From the NCBI GenBank assembly GCA_002426015.1, contig DINS01000035.1:109676-173675 (forward strand): DNA of 64,000 bases. The letters are read 5' to 3'. Shown in pieces: positions 25,484-34,689 of the stretch; position 1 is the first letter of the stretch; each line of letters opens with the position of its first letter. Source of the stretch: Flavobacteriaceae bacterium UBA5534. GTDB taxonomy: Bacteria; Bacteroidota; Bacteroidia; Flavobacteriales; Flavobacteriaceae. The translations under genes were made by a program, and so were the position numbers. The notes below the pieces were generated by a model that was not told the origin of the DNA, did no database searches, and saw nothing but the letters and a program-made list of their open reading frames with translations.

Positions 25484-26629
25484 CTACTGTAGGCTTTTGT
25501 AGAGTTTTAAAAGTTCGTTCCAAACATAATCCTGTTGATAGCGTTCTATGATTCTTGAACGTGCGCTTTTAGACATTTCTTTTCGTTTTGTAGGGTTGTC
25601 AATCATAAACTGCATGGCACTTTGCAATGACTTTTCATCTTTAACTGGGATAATCATGCCATTGACATTGTGCTCAATGATTTCATTACAACCATTGATA
25701 TTTGATACAATACAAGGTAAATCCATGCAACTTGCTTGCAATACCACATTAGGAAACCCTTCGCGATAGCTTGGAAACGTTAGCACATCTGCAATGGCAA
25801 CATAAGGACGAATATCCTTTTGCACACCAACAGCTATTATTTGCTTGTTTTTGATGATCAAATCTTCGGTTTCTTCAAGCAAAGGGTCTAAATGATTTTC
25901 ACGAGGGCCAACCAATAAAAGCTTTGCTTTACTGTTGGTTTTTGAAAGGTTGTTGAATGCACTTACCAATTCATTAATGCCTTTATCTCTAACTATTCTA
26001 CCAATAAAAATAAACACAACATCTTTTGCTGTGATGTTTAGTTCATCTTTTAAGGCTTCTCTTGCTATTTTAGAAACCAACGTTGCGTCATAGTGAGAGG
26101 TGTCAATACCATTAGAGCTTCCTTTGCCAATGACGGTTAATTTTGAGGGTTTTGTATACTTATTCTTGAGAATTATAGATTGTAGGCCAAACGAATTTGG
26201 CAAAACCATGGTTGCACAAGCATAAGTGAAAGTTTCTATGACATCTAAAAGTAAACGTTTAGCGCCTTTTGTTTCTAACAAAGGCAATCCCGCAATGGTA
26301 TGCAACCTATGAGGTACACCAGCTAATTTGGCGGCCAACATACCTAAAGTACCAGCTTTAGGAGTGTGTGTATGAACGATAAAAGGTTTTTCTTTTTTTA
26401 AGAATCGGTAAAGCTTTATTGTGGCTTTAAAATCTTTTAAAGGAGTGATGGAGCGTGTCATCTCTACAACATAAGTTTCAATACCTTCATTAGTTCTGAC
26501 TTCTTCCAATGCAGAACCATCGCCTGAAACACCAATCACTTTATAATGCTGGCTCATAAACTTTAGCTGTCCTTTAAGTAATGTCCTTAAGGAGGATGGC
26601 ACAGTGGTTATGCGAATGATTTTTTTCAC
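25484..26629 (-). CDS. glycosyltransferase family 4
   Basis: The 381-residue GT-B protein has VVFIFIGRIVRDKGINELVS and FPSYREGFPNVVLQASCMDL (the EGFPN motif) in its C-terminal half. By eye roughly 60% of residues match the GT4 at 22554-23714 over the N-terminal half. It ends directly at the start of the next sugar transferase gene, with no gap, as expected for coupled translation. Confidence 0.93.
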   Translation of the reverse strand: MKKIIRITTVPSSLRTLLKGQLKFMSQHYKVIGVSGDGSALEEVRTNEGIETYVVEMTRSITPLKDFKATIKLYRFLKKEKPFIVHTHTPKAGTLGMLAAKLAGVPHRLHTIAGLPLLETKGAKRLLLDVIETFTYACATMVLPNSFGLQSIILKNKYTKPSKLTVIGKGSSNGIDTSHYDATLVSKIAREALKDELNITAKDVVFIFIGRIVRDKGINELVSAFNNLSKTNSKAKLLLVGPRENHLDPLLEETEDLIIKNKQIIAVGVQKDIRPYVAIADVLTFPSYREGFPNVVLQASCMDLPCIVSNINGCNEIIEHNVNGMIIPVKDEKSLQSAMQFMIDNPTKRKEMSKSARSRIIERYQQDYVWNELLKLYKSLQ

Positions 26630-26685
26630 GTGAGCGATTGGTTGAGAAGATGTAAAATTAGACTATTAAGTTTATATTCAAAATA

Positions 26686-28584
26686 TTAGCGTTTGTAGGT
26701 TTTGATATACCATTTTTGAAAACAGAAAAAAGACCAAACTTTAAAGGTGCTGTCTTTTTTGCCGCTTAAATGATTTTCTACTAATTCAGAAATAGCTTGA
26801 ACACTAAAGATATTTTGTTTAATTAAAAAGTTGTAGTCAATATAGCCCAGCAACTCCTCTTTTAGACCTTCACGAAGCCAATCACCTACAGGAACCCCAA
26901 AACCTTGCTTGGATTTCTCAAGAAAACCATTAGGAAACACCTCTTTAAAAGATTCTTTAAGGATGTGCTTTTTGCTCCATCTATTGAGCAAATAAGTTTC
27001 TGGCAAAGTCATTGTGAATTCAAACAACTCCCTGTTCAGAAATGGTGCTCGACATTCCAATGAGTTTAGCATACTTGTGCGATCGACTTTAACGAGCATG
27101 TCGCCTTCAAGGCTGATGTGCCTATCGATAGTTCTAAAGTCGTTGAGTGATTTTGGATTCGTAATTTTAGTTTTGTCTTTATAGTATCCAAAAATGTTTA
27201 GCTTTCTGTATGGAGGTGACAGATAGGTATTGATGTCTTCGTTGTCAAAGCCCAAAGAAATAATATCCCAATAATAACCATCATTATAATCGATAGCGCT
27301 TAACATCTTGTTTAGTTTATACTTAAAGCCTCTGTTGTCTTCTTTTCGTTTAAGTACATTTTCAGATGCCTTATGTATTTGCTGGTGTATTAATTTGGGT
27401 ACCATCGCAGTGTATTTTCTGTTGAGTTTTCCAATATAGTACTTATTATAACCACCAAATACTTCATCTCCACCATCACCAGTCAATGCTACTTTAACGT
27501 GGGATTTTGTTTTTTTAGACACCAAATAGGTTGGGAGTGAAGACGAATCGGCAAAGGGTTCATCAAAATTTAATATGATGTCCTCAATATTGTGTTTTAA
27601 ATCCTTTTCACTAATGATAAACTCATGATGATTGCTATTGATGAGCTTTGCAACTATACGAGATTTATCAGTTTCATCATAAGAAGCTTTTTCAAAACCA
27701 ATTGAAAATGTATCAATTTTTGAATCGGTCATATCGGCTAAACAATAGGATACCACTGAAGAATCGACACCTCCTGACAAAAACGTCCCTAATGGAACAT
27801 CAGATACTGAACGGCTTTCTACACTTTTATAAACCTTATCCTTAACTTGTATTTTTGCTGAATCAAATGATAGACTTGACCTTTTCAACGGTTTAGTATC
27901 ATGAATTTGATGGGTTTTTAAACTGAAAGTAGTAAGGTCATATTCAATATAGCTATTAGGTTCGAGCTTATGTATGTCTTGATAAATAGTAAAAGGTGCC
28001 GGAATATAGGTCAATCGGAAGAATAAATTCAAACCGTCACGGCAAATGTCTGGTTGTATCGGTAAACTTTTAAGTATTGATTTCAACTCTGAAGCCCACA
28101 AAAACTGCGATCCCAATTTAGTGTAATATAATGGCTTTTCACCAAAGAAATCACGAGCAATAAATACCTTTTGTTTTTCAAAATCATAAATACTAAAGGC
28201 ATACATACCATCTAATTTTTTAAAGCCATCAGTACCATAAGTTTCGTAAAGTTTGAGGATGACTTCGGTATCGCTATGTGTTAAAAATTTAATGCCTTCT
28301 TGTTGAAGTTCTTCTCGAAGCAGTTTAAAATTATAAATCTCACCATTAAAAACGATAGCAATGTTACCATTATTAGAGTACATTGGTTGGCTGCCAGTGC
28401 TCAAATCAATAATAGATAAGCGTCGCATAGCCATCCCAATAGCGTATGTGTCAGTGCTTTTTGCAAAAACACCATCATCATCTGGTCCACGATGAACAAT
28501 TAAATCATTCATTACTGTAAGTTGTTGTTTTACAGTTGAATCATCAGTTTTTGATGTGTAAATTATGCCATTAATTCCGCACAT
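26686..28584 (-). CDS. asnB: asparagine synthase-like glutamine amidotransferase
   Basis: The 632-residue protein begins with the N-terminal nucleophile Cys2 in MCGINGII and has the glutaminase segment RRLSIIDLSTGSQPM, then the synthetase PP-loop LSGGVDSSVVSYC and VALTGDGGDEVFGGY. It could make asparagine, but in polysaccharide loci such enzymes amidate sugar-acid carboxyls. A second, different copy is encoded at 30832-32685, with two glycosyltransferase genes between. Cytoplasmic. Which substrate is used cannot be read from the sequence. Confidence 0.92.
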   Translation of the reverse strand: MCGINGIIYTSKTDDSTVKQQLTVMNDLIVHRGPDDDGVFAKSTDTYAIGMAMRRLSIIDLSTGSQPMYSNNGNIAIVFNGEIYNFKLLREELQQEGIKFLTHSDTEVILKLYETYGTDGFKKLDGMYAFSIYDFEKQKVFIARDFFGEKPLYYTKLGSQFLWASELKSILKSLPIQPDICRDGLNLFFRLTYIPAPFTIYQDIHKLEPNSYIEYDLTTFSLKTHQIHDTKPLKRSSLSFDSAKIQVKDKVYKSVESRSVSDVPLGTFLSGGVDSSVVSYCLADMTDSKIDTFSIGFEKASYDETDKSRIVAKLINSNHHEFIISEKDLKHNIEDIILNFDEPFADSSSLPTYLVSKKTKSHVKVALTGDGGDEVFGGYNKYYIGKLNRKYTAMVPKLIHQQIHKASENVLKRKEDNRGFKYKLNKMLSAIDYNDGYYWDIISLGFDNEDINTYLSPPYRKLNIFGYYKDKTKITNPKSLNDFRTIDRHISLEGDMLVKVDRTSMLNSLECRAPFLNRELFEFTMTLPETYLLNRWSKKHILKESFKEVFPNGFLEKSKQGFGVPVGDWLREGLKEELLGYIDYNFLIKQNIFSVQAISELVENHLSGKKDSTFKVWSFFCFQKWYIKTYKR

Positions 28585-28591
28585 ACTCGTT

Positions 28592-29746
28592 TCAGTTTAT
28601 TAATAAGTCTTTGACTTGTTTATAGATTTCTGGAAGGCTATATGTTTTTGCTCGTTCAAAACCGACTTTGCTATAATGTTGTCTAACTTCGGGATGGGTT
28701 CTGAAGAAATTTAGCGCATTTGCTAACCCTTCATCATCACCTTCATTGATTAGGATTCCATATTTGGCTTGATAGAACTCTCCATTTGCAATGTTTACAG
28801 GATCGTTGTCGTTCAAAAGCTCTAAAGGTCCAGAAAGACAATTTGTAGATATCGATGGCAATCCTACAGATAAAGCCTCCAGCAATACATTAGGAAAGCC
28901 TTCAGTTTCTGAAGACAATACGAAACAATCATTTTGCACTAAATAATTTTGAATATTGGTCACTTTCCCTGCAAAATTAACATGTTCGTTAAGTCCTGAT
29001 GCTTCTCGATGTCTCAATAAATCATCATACAAATGTCCCATTCCATAATAGGTGAGATAGTAGTCTCCTTTAGGAAGCTGTCTTAATGCATCGAGAATCA
29101 GCTTTTGGTTTTTGCGAGGTTCCATCGTTGCAACATTGACAATTTTCAAAACATCAGTTGCTATTATCGATTCAGGAATGACTTTCCTATTATTGTCAAA
29201 TTCAATCGGATTATATATGACAGACATAGGAATCTTGACCTTAAAGTTGTCTTTCAAATCTTGATTGATATATACTGAATTTGAAAACAAAGCCTTATTC
29301 CTGTTATAAAACATCGGAATTAATATTTTGGTCAAAGGCATGGAAAACTTATTATACTTATAAACTATACTTGGATAGCAACGCTCGCTAATCAGTGTTT
29401 TTAAGTGCTTGTATTTCATAGCCATCATCCCATTGATGATATTAGGTTGCGCTAGCAAGGCAAAAGAAATATCTATGTTGTTCTCTTTTATAAATTTATT
29501 ATACCTAAAGATAAGTTTAAAAGAATCATATATCTTTATATAAAGTTTTTTTGTATTCTTTTTTTCTGGCAACAGCACAACCATTTCGACACCTTCAGGA
29601 AGTTCATAATGGACAACATTATAAAAAATCACTAGCGTGATGTTAAAATCATCTTTAAGATGTTTCATCAATAAACTGATGACGCGCTCGGCTCCGCCAG
29701 CTCCATAATCGATGGTAAGTATGCTTAAATTTGGTTTTTTATTCAT
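28592..29746 (-). CDS. glycosyltransferase family 4
   Basis: The product is about 384 residues from the preferred ATG at 29746 (MNKKPNLSILTID), although the frame reaches an ATG at 29776 inside the neighbour. That start overlaps the stop of the upstream gene by eight bases (ATGAATAA), typical of coupling. Signature segments are LTIDYGAGGAERVISLLMKH near the N-terminus and NVATMEPRKNQKLILDAL, LSSETEGFPNVLLEALSVGL in the GT-B C-terminal domain. Confidence 0.9.
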   Translation of the reverse strand: MNKKPNLSILTIDYGAGGAERVISLLMKHLKDDFNITLVIFYNVVHYELPEGVEMVVLLPEKKNTKKLYIKIYDSFKLIFRYNKFIKENNIDISFALLAQPNIINGMMAMKYKHLKTLISERCYPSIVYKYNKFSMPLTKILIPMFYNRNKALFSNSVYINQDLKDNFKVKIPMSVIYNPIEFDNNRKVIPESIIATDVLKIVNVATMEPRKNQKLILDALRQLPKGDYYLTYYGMGHLYDDLLRHREASGLNEHVNFAGKVTNIQNYLVQNDCFVLSSETEGFPNVLLEALSVGLPSISTNCLSGPLELLNDNDPVNIANGEFYQAKYGILINEGDDEGLANALNFFRTHPEVRQHYSKVGFERAKTYSLPEIYKQVKDLLIN

Positions 29747-30830
29747 AGATATGTTCTGTGAGTTGTAAAAATACATTTTCGTATTTTTTTATAATCGTAT
29801 TTTTTTCAAATTTTATGGTAACTGAATCACTTACTTTTTGAGCTTCAAAAGGTGAGTGGTTATATATAAGATTCAAATAGTTCAAATAATCAGTTTCATC
29901 TTTAGCTAAAAAGCCATTAATGCCATGCTCTACAATTTCACTGGTGCCACCAGGAGCTTCAAAAGCTAAAACAGGTGTGCCAACAGCACAGCTTTCTAAA
30001 AGGGCATTAGGGAATCCTTCTGCAAATGAACCTTGAAGGAATACATCGCTTTGCTGTAAATATTTGGGGATTTCTTTGGTGTAATTTAAAAAACAGACAT
30101 TTTTCTCTAGTCTCAATCGTTTTACTTCTTGAAGAATAGAATCGTAAGCCTCTCCATCGCCAATGATGGTATATTGAAAAGGAAAAGATAATTTTGATAA
30201 CACATTTAAGATGCGAGCGTGGCCCTTTTCTTCATGCAAACGACCAACAGTAATATAAGTGGTGGTTTTATTTGTTTTTGAACTTTGTTCAATAACGAAT
30301 TCATCAGAGATGGGATTATTGATTACTTGAATTTTTAAAGCATTAATATGGTATTCAGAGAGCATCTCATCTGCCATATCTTTAGATTGACAAATTATTT
30401 TGTTGGTTCGATAATAAGAAATCTTTAGTAGTTGCTCATGCAACCAAGAAGTATTTGATAAATGATATAATGCTGTTACTTTTTTAATATTGGCTTCTCT
30501 TGTAACTAATTTAATCTTTGGAAACATCAATAAAATTAATGCTACAGGAATATTGACATGCGTCATACAACTCACCAAAATATCGGGCTGATTCTTAAAA
30601 ATATATGAAAGCAACTTTGGTACGCCTTTTAGGACTCTACTTTTATTTAAATAAACAACTTTAATACCATTGATTGTATAAGCATTGTCTTTTTCATAAC
30701 CAATAATCAATAGCGTGGTATTAAACCGAGTTTTATCGATGTTTTGAGCTAATAGCGACATGACTCGTTCTGCTCCACCAGCGACCAGTGAAGGCAATAT
30801 AAAAGTAATGTTGATTTTAGCTAAAGACAT
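29739..30830 (-). CDS. glycosyltransferase family 4
   Basis: The 363-residue protein has ILPSLVAGGAERVMSLLAQN at the acceptor domain and YITVGRLHEEKGHARILNVL, QGSFAEGFPNALLESCAVGT in the nucleotide-sugar domain, including the EGFPN motif. Predicted to add one sugar at the cytoplasmic face. Its stop overlaps the start of the next glycosyltransferase gene by eight bases. Confidence 0.91.
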   Translation of the reverse strand: MSLAKINITFILPSLVAGGAERVMSLLAQNIDKTRFNTTLLIIGYEKDNAYTINGIKVVYLNKSRVLKGVPKLLSYIFKNQPDILVSCMTHVNIPVALILLMFPKIKLVTREANIKKVTALYHLSNTSWLHEQLLKISYYRTNKIICQSKDMADEMLSEYHINALKIQVINNPISDEFVIEQSSKTNKTTTYITVGRLHEEKGHARILNVLSKLSFPFQYTIIGDGEAYDSILQEVKRLRLEKNVCFLNYTKEIPKYLQQSDVFLQGSFAEGFPNALLESCAVGTPVLAFEAPGGTSEIVEHGINGFLAKDETDYLNYLNLIYNHSPFEAQKVSDSVTIKFEKNTIIKKYENVFLQLTEHIYE

Positions 30831-30831
30831 A

Positions 30832-32685
30832 CTATTTGATGGTGATATTCTTTCCGTTTGTATTTAGCCATTGTTTAAGTACCAATAGTCTCCAAATCAA
30901 TGGATATCTGTCCCAAGTTCCATCCATGTGTTGCTTGATTCGGTATTTAACCTCTTCGACATCAATACATGGTATCGATTTTAAGCTTTCATCATCGAGT
31001 TCAGACAATACAAAATCTTTTAAATCTTCTTTAAACCATTTTGAAAATGGCATGGTGAACCCAGCTTTTGGTCGATCAAAAATATGTGCAGGAACCGATT
31101 CATATAGGATATCCTTTAAAATTCGCTTCTGGTTTCCTTTATGATATTTGAAAGAGGTAGGCAAGGAGCGGGCAAAATCAACAACTCGATGGTCCATGAG
31201 TGGCGCACGAGCTTCCAGAGAATATGCCATGGTTGCCCTATCTACTTTGGTATTAATGTCCCAATTAAGGTATGTTTTGATGTCAAAGTCAGAGACACGC
31301 TCATAAAGGTTTTTATTTCTATGGAACAAATATTTTAACTCTTCAACATCTTTATAATCGACGTTGGTTCTTATCCATGACAAATCCACTCCAGTCATAG
31401 CTCCCAAGTAAGCTTCATCGACTCCTTTAAACCGCAAGGCCTGTGCGATAACTTTGTGTCTGTAATTTGGAGAAAGATTTAAAACTTTAGAGCTCAATTG
31501 TCTAAATGCTAATGGCAATCGATGGACATAACTTCCTTTTCTAATCCAATTATAACGATGATATCCTATAAAGCTTTCGTCACCACCATCGCCTGAAAGA
31601 GCTACAGTGACTTTCTTTCGTGTATATTTTGCTAAAAGCATCGATGGAATTGCTGAAGAATCAGAAAATGGTTCGTCGTAGAATTGATAAAAGTTTTTGA
31701 TTAGATCAATGCCTTCTTCATAATTGCACTCAATAACATGATGGTCGGTTTGTAAATAATCGGCCACTTGCTGTGCATAGGCACTTTCATCAAATCCTTT
31801 TTCATTGAATTTTACAGAGAATGTTTTAATCTTTTCTTGCGTAGTTTGTGTTGCCATTGCAGCAACTAATGACGAATCGACACCTCCTGATAGAAACACT
31901 CCAACTGGTACATCGGCAAATAGACGACTAGATACAGCATCTTTTAGAATATTGCTCAACTCTGTTTTTGCTTCTTCATAAGTGCCATTATATTGATGTT
32001 TCCCATGATAATCAATATCCCAATAACATTCAGACTTAAAACTTCCAGTAGAAAAATCAAACAAAAAGAAATGTCCAGGCAATAATTTTTGTACTTCATT
32101 AAAAATGGTTTGTGGGTCTGGAATGGTTCCCCAAGCCATATAATAGGCAATGGCTTTTTCTGAAGTTGTTAATTGGTTATTAAATAACTGAATTGATGAA
32201 ATTTGACTGGCAAATTCAAAATCTTTTCCATTATGATAATAGTAAAAAGGTTTTTTGCCTAAGCGATCTCTAGCGCCAAAAAACTGTTGTTTTTTTTCAT
32301 CATAAATTACAAAAGCGAACATGCCATTAAAATGATCTACACAATTTTTTCCATATTCTAGATAGGCAGCACACATGACTTCGGTATCACTTGTGGTATG
32401 AAACTCGTATCCCTTCTGTATCAGTGTTTTTTTTATGCTTTTGAAGTTATAGATCTCTCCATTAAACACAATATGTATATGGTCGTAATATGTAAAAGGT
32501 TGGTCAGAACGTGGGTCTAAATCTATAATAGACAGTCTGTTGTGTCCAAAAATGACATTTTGATTCTCTTCTCTAGAATAAAATTGCCAACCCATTTTAT
32601 CTGGGCCTCTAAAGGCGGTTCTTTGTAGCTTTTTCTTTATTTGATCTTCACTATACTGAAGTGTCGTTCCGTAAATTCCACACAT
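30832..32685 (-). CDS. asnB: asparagine synthase-like glutamine amidotransferase (second copy)
   Basis: The 617-residue protein has Cys2 in MCGIYGTTLQYS, the glutaminase motif GHNRLSIIDLDPRSDQPF and the PP-loop LSGGVDSSLVAAM followed by VALSGDGGDESFIGY. It is only distantly similar to the first copy at 26686. Two such enzymes in one polysaccharide locus suggest amidation of sugar acids, or of an amino acid substituent, rather than asparagine supply. The start abuts the polymerase gene by one base. Confidence 0.92.
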   Translation of the reverse strand: MCGIYGTTLQYSEDQIKKKLQRTAFRGPDKMGWQFYSREENQNVIFGHNRLSIIDLDPRSDQPFTYYDHIHIVFNGEIYNFKSIKKTLIQKGYEFHTTSDTEVMCAAYLEYGKNCVDHFNGMFAFVIYDEKKQQFFGARDRLGKKPFYYYHNGKDFEFASQISSIQLFNNQLTTSEKAIAYYMAWGTIPDPQTIFNEVQKLLPGHFFLFDFSTGSFKSECYWDIDYHGKHQYNGTYEEAKTELSNILKDAVSSRLFADVPVGVFLSGGVDSSLVAAMATQTTQEKIKTFSVKFNEKGFDESAYAQQVADYLQTDHHVIECNYEEGIDLIKNFYQFYDEPFSDSSAIPSMLLAKYTRKKVTVALSGDGGDESFIGYHRYNWIRKGSYVHRLPLAFRQLSSKVLNLSPNYRHKVIAQALRFKGVDEAYLGAMTGVDLSWIRTNVDYKDVEELKYLFHRNKNLYERVSDFDIKTYLNWDINTKVDRATMAYSLEARAPLMDHRVVDFARSLPTSFKYHKGNQKRILKDILYESVPAHIFDRPKAGFTMPFSKWFKEDLKDFVLSELDDESLKSIPCIDVEEVKYRIKQHMDGTWDRYPLIWRLLVLKQWLNTNGKNITIK

Positions 32686-32686
32686 A

Positions 32687-33802
32687 CTAAATTTGATTTG
32701 GTTGGGTTTCTATCTCTAGTTCGTCATCTGTTTGTCCATCACTTACGTTTACAAAAAGCCAAATAGAGATGAATAATATTAATTCGTTATTAAAATAATT
32801 ATGCATTACCATTAAAAAAGCGGCTAATGTTATAGCAATTAATGGTCTATGTATATGATTTTTAAAAAACTTTAAACTTCTGATAAGCATTAATACATAA
32901 ATGTATATTAAAATTAACATTGGTATAATACCTGCTTCTCCAACTGCCATTAAATATGAATTGTGAACACCTTGAAAATCTCCTACGCCACTAAAACTTT
33001 TATAACCATTACCTACTATCGGACTTGTATATATTTTGTCGAGGTAAACAGCCCATTGATCTATTCTTGAATCTTCAGAAAGTCCTGACGATGCCTGCGA
33101 ATCTCCACTTATTAAACCTTCTAATATTGAAAATCGTTCAGTGTTTACTTGTAAAATTGCAGCTACACTAAATAACAAAACAATGGCTATAAAACCTACT
33201 AGTAGGCTTTGAGCATTTTTTCTATCTCCAAAAACAGAAATAATACTTATGAACAACCACATCAAAAAGAAGAACCTCGAGAAAGTTAAGATACCTGTAA
33301 ATGTAAAGAGAAAAATAAATAGGTACTTAATCTTTTTATTTTCAATACTAAAAGTGAGACAATAGCCTATTAAACTTACAAAAGCTGCTCCATTAGGATT
33401 GAGATAAAATCCACTATAACGACCATAACCATCTACAAAAAATAAAGAATGGACCAAAATGCTTATTGACCCCAAAAATAGAAAGAAACACAATTCTGCT
33501 CTTGTCGTATTTCTAGCTAATTCAGCACCACAAATGATTATGATACCATATTTAATAAACTCTTTAATGAAAAATTCATTGTCTTCGACGTAAATTAATC
33601 CTGAGATTAAAAAATAAGCAAAACCCAATATTAAAAAAGGGATGAGCAAACGTCTTTTTTTACTAAAAAAATAATAACCAATTAATAAGAAATATGTAAA
33701 ATAGCTAACATTACTACCGACAGTCTCACCAAAAGCAACTAAAGTAAAACTAGGCATTCCCCACAGTATCAATATTAATGCTATGTATTGAAGTATCTTC
33801 AT
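32687..33802 (-). CDS. O-antigen ligase/polymerase family membrane protein (Wzy-like)
   Basis: The 371-residue protein has about ten hydrophobic helices. A larger loop near residues 225-270 carries EDSRIDQWAVYLDKIYTSPI and VGNGYKSFSGVGDFQGVHNS, the arrangement of the Wzy_C/WaaL family in which an Arg and a His near the outer face are important. It would polymerise repeat units or ligate them in the periplasm. It overlaps the following GT2 gene by four bases. The exact role, ligase or polymerase, is not determined. Confidence 0.87.
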   Translation of the reverse strand: MKILQYIALILILWGMPSFTLVAFGETVGSNVSYFTYFLLIGYYFFSKKRRLLIPFLILGFAYFLISGLIYVEDNEFFIKEFIKYGIIIICGAELARNTTRAELCFFLFLGSISILVHSLFFVDGYGRYSGFYLNPNGAAFVSLIGYCLTFSIENKKIKYLFIFLFTFTGILTFSRFFFLMWLFISIISVFGDRKNAQSLLVGFIAIVLLFSVAAILQVNTERFSILEGLISGDSQASSGLSEDSRIDQWAVYLDKIYTSPIVGNGYKSFSGVGDFQGVHNSYLMAVGEAGIIPMLILIYIYVLMLIRSLKFFKNHIHRPLIAITLAAFLMVMHNYFNNELILFISIWLFVNVSDGQTDDELEIETQPNQI

Positions 33803-34689
33803 AGAAGTTTTTTAAGAGCTCTTTTAGGGATTTGAATCAAAAATATGACTAATGAGGCAATATATTTTGAAACGGATAGTTTTAATTTATCATCTGAATA
33901 AAACATTTTTGATTTAGCATATTCAAAAGCTAATGACCTATAATATTTATAGGATGCAATATCTTTAACTGCTACATCTTTCAAACAGTAATAGGCGCTA
34001 TAATATGCAGCTCTTGCCTCTGTTTTTCTTGCCTTTTTTGAAGTGATTAAGCTATCATTTGTTACGTGTGCCTTTAAATGAGCGATATTAACACAGACAA
34101 AATCATATTTCTTATTAATTCTATTCCACGTATGGCTTTCTCCTATATGACATTTTTCAGCAGAATATAATGGATGCTTCTTTAAGATGTCAGTCTTCCA
34201 ACAGTGCCATTTATCACCTTGCAATTGTTCCTTTTGTTCTAAAACTCGAGTCTTAAAATTGACTTGCCACCAATCTTCAGGAAACTTATCACCTTTAATA
34301 GTATCATTTTCATCTGTAACCAATGTCCAAATGGCTGCTATATTATTGGATTTTAAATTTGCCTTTTCCCACATTTCTTTTAAATCGGAAAGTGTATTTG
34401 AAACAAACGTATCGTCACTGTCAGCTATGATGGTATATTCTTGGTTACATTTAGTAAGCCCAAAATTGACGGCTTCAGGTTTACCAACATTTTTTGGTAA
34501 TAGGTAGTATTCTATTTTAAAATCGTAAGTTGTATTCGCCCACGTCTCAATTAAAGTCTTCGTGCCATCTGTGCTTCCGTCATCGACAACAATCCATGTA
34601 AAATCTTTAAAGGATTGCTGCATCAACGATTCATAAACACGATGGATAAGATGTTTTCTATTATATGTAGGTGTTATAATACTAAACAT
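33799..34689 (-). CDS. glycosyltransferase family 2
   Basis: The 296-residue GT-A enzyme begins FSIITPTYNRKHLIHRVYES and has the DDGSTDGTK nucleotide-binding segment and IIADSDDTFV with the metal-binding DxD region. No membrane helix is clear apart from a hydrophobic C-terminal region (VSKYIASLVIFLIQIP). Together with the second GT2 it contributes sugars to the repeat unit. It overlaps the flippase gene by eight bases. Confidence 0.92.
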   Translation of the reverse strand: MFSIITPTYNRKHLIHRVYESLMQQSFKDFTWIVVDDGSTDGTKTLIETWANTTYDFKIEYYLLPKNVGKPEAVNFGLTKCNQEYTIIADSDDTFVSNTLSDLKEMWEKANLKSNNIAAIWTLVTDENDTIKGDKFPEDWWQVNFKTRVLEQKEQLQGDKWHCWKTDILKKHPLYSAEKCHIGESHTWNRINKKYDFVCVNIAHLKAHVTNDSLITSKKARKTEARAAYYSAYYCLKDVAVKDIASYKYYRSLAFEYAKSKMFYSDDKLKLSVSKYIASLVIFLIQIPKRALKKLL

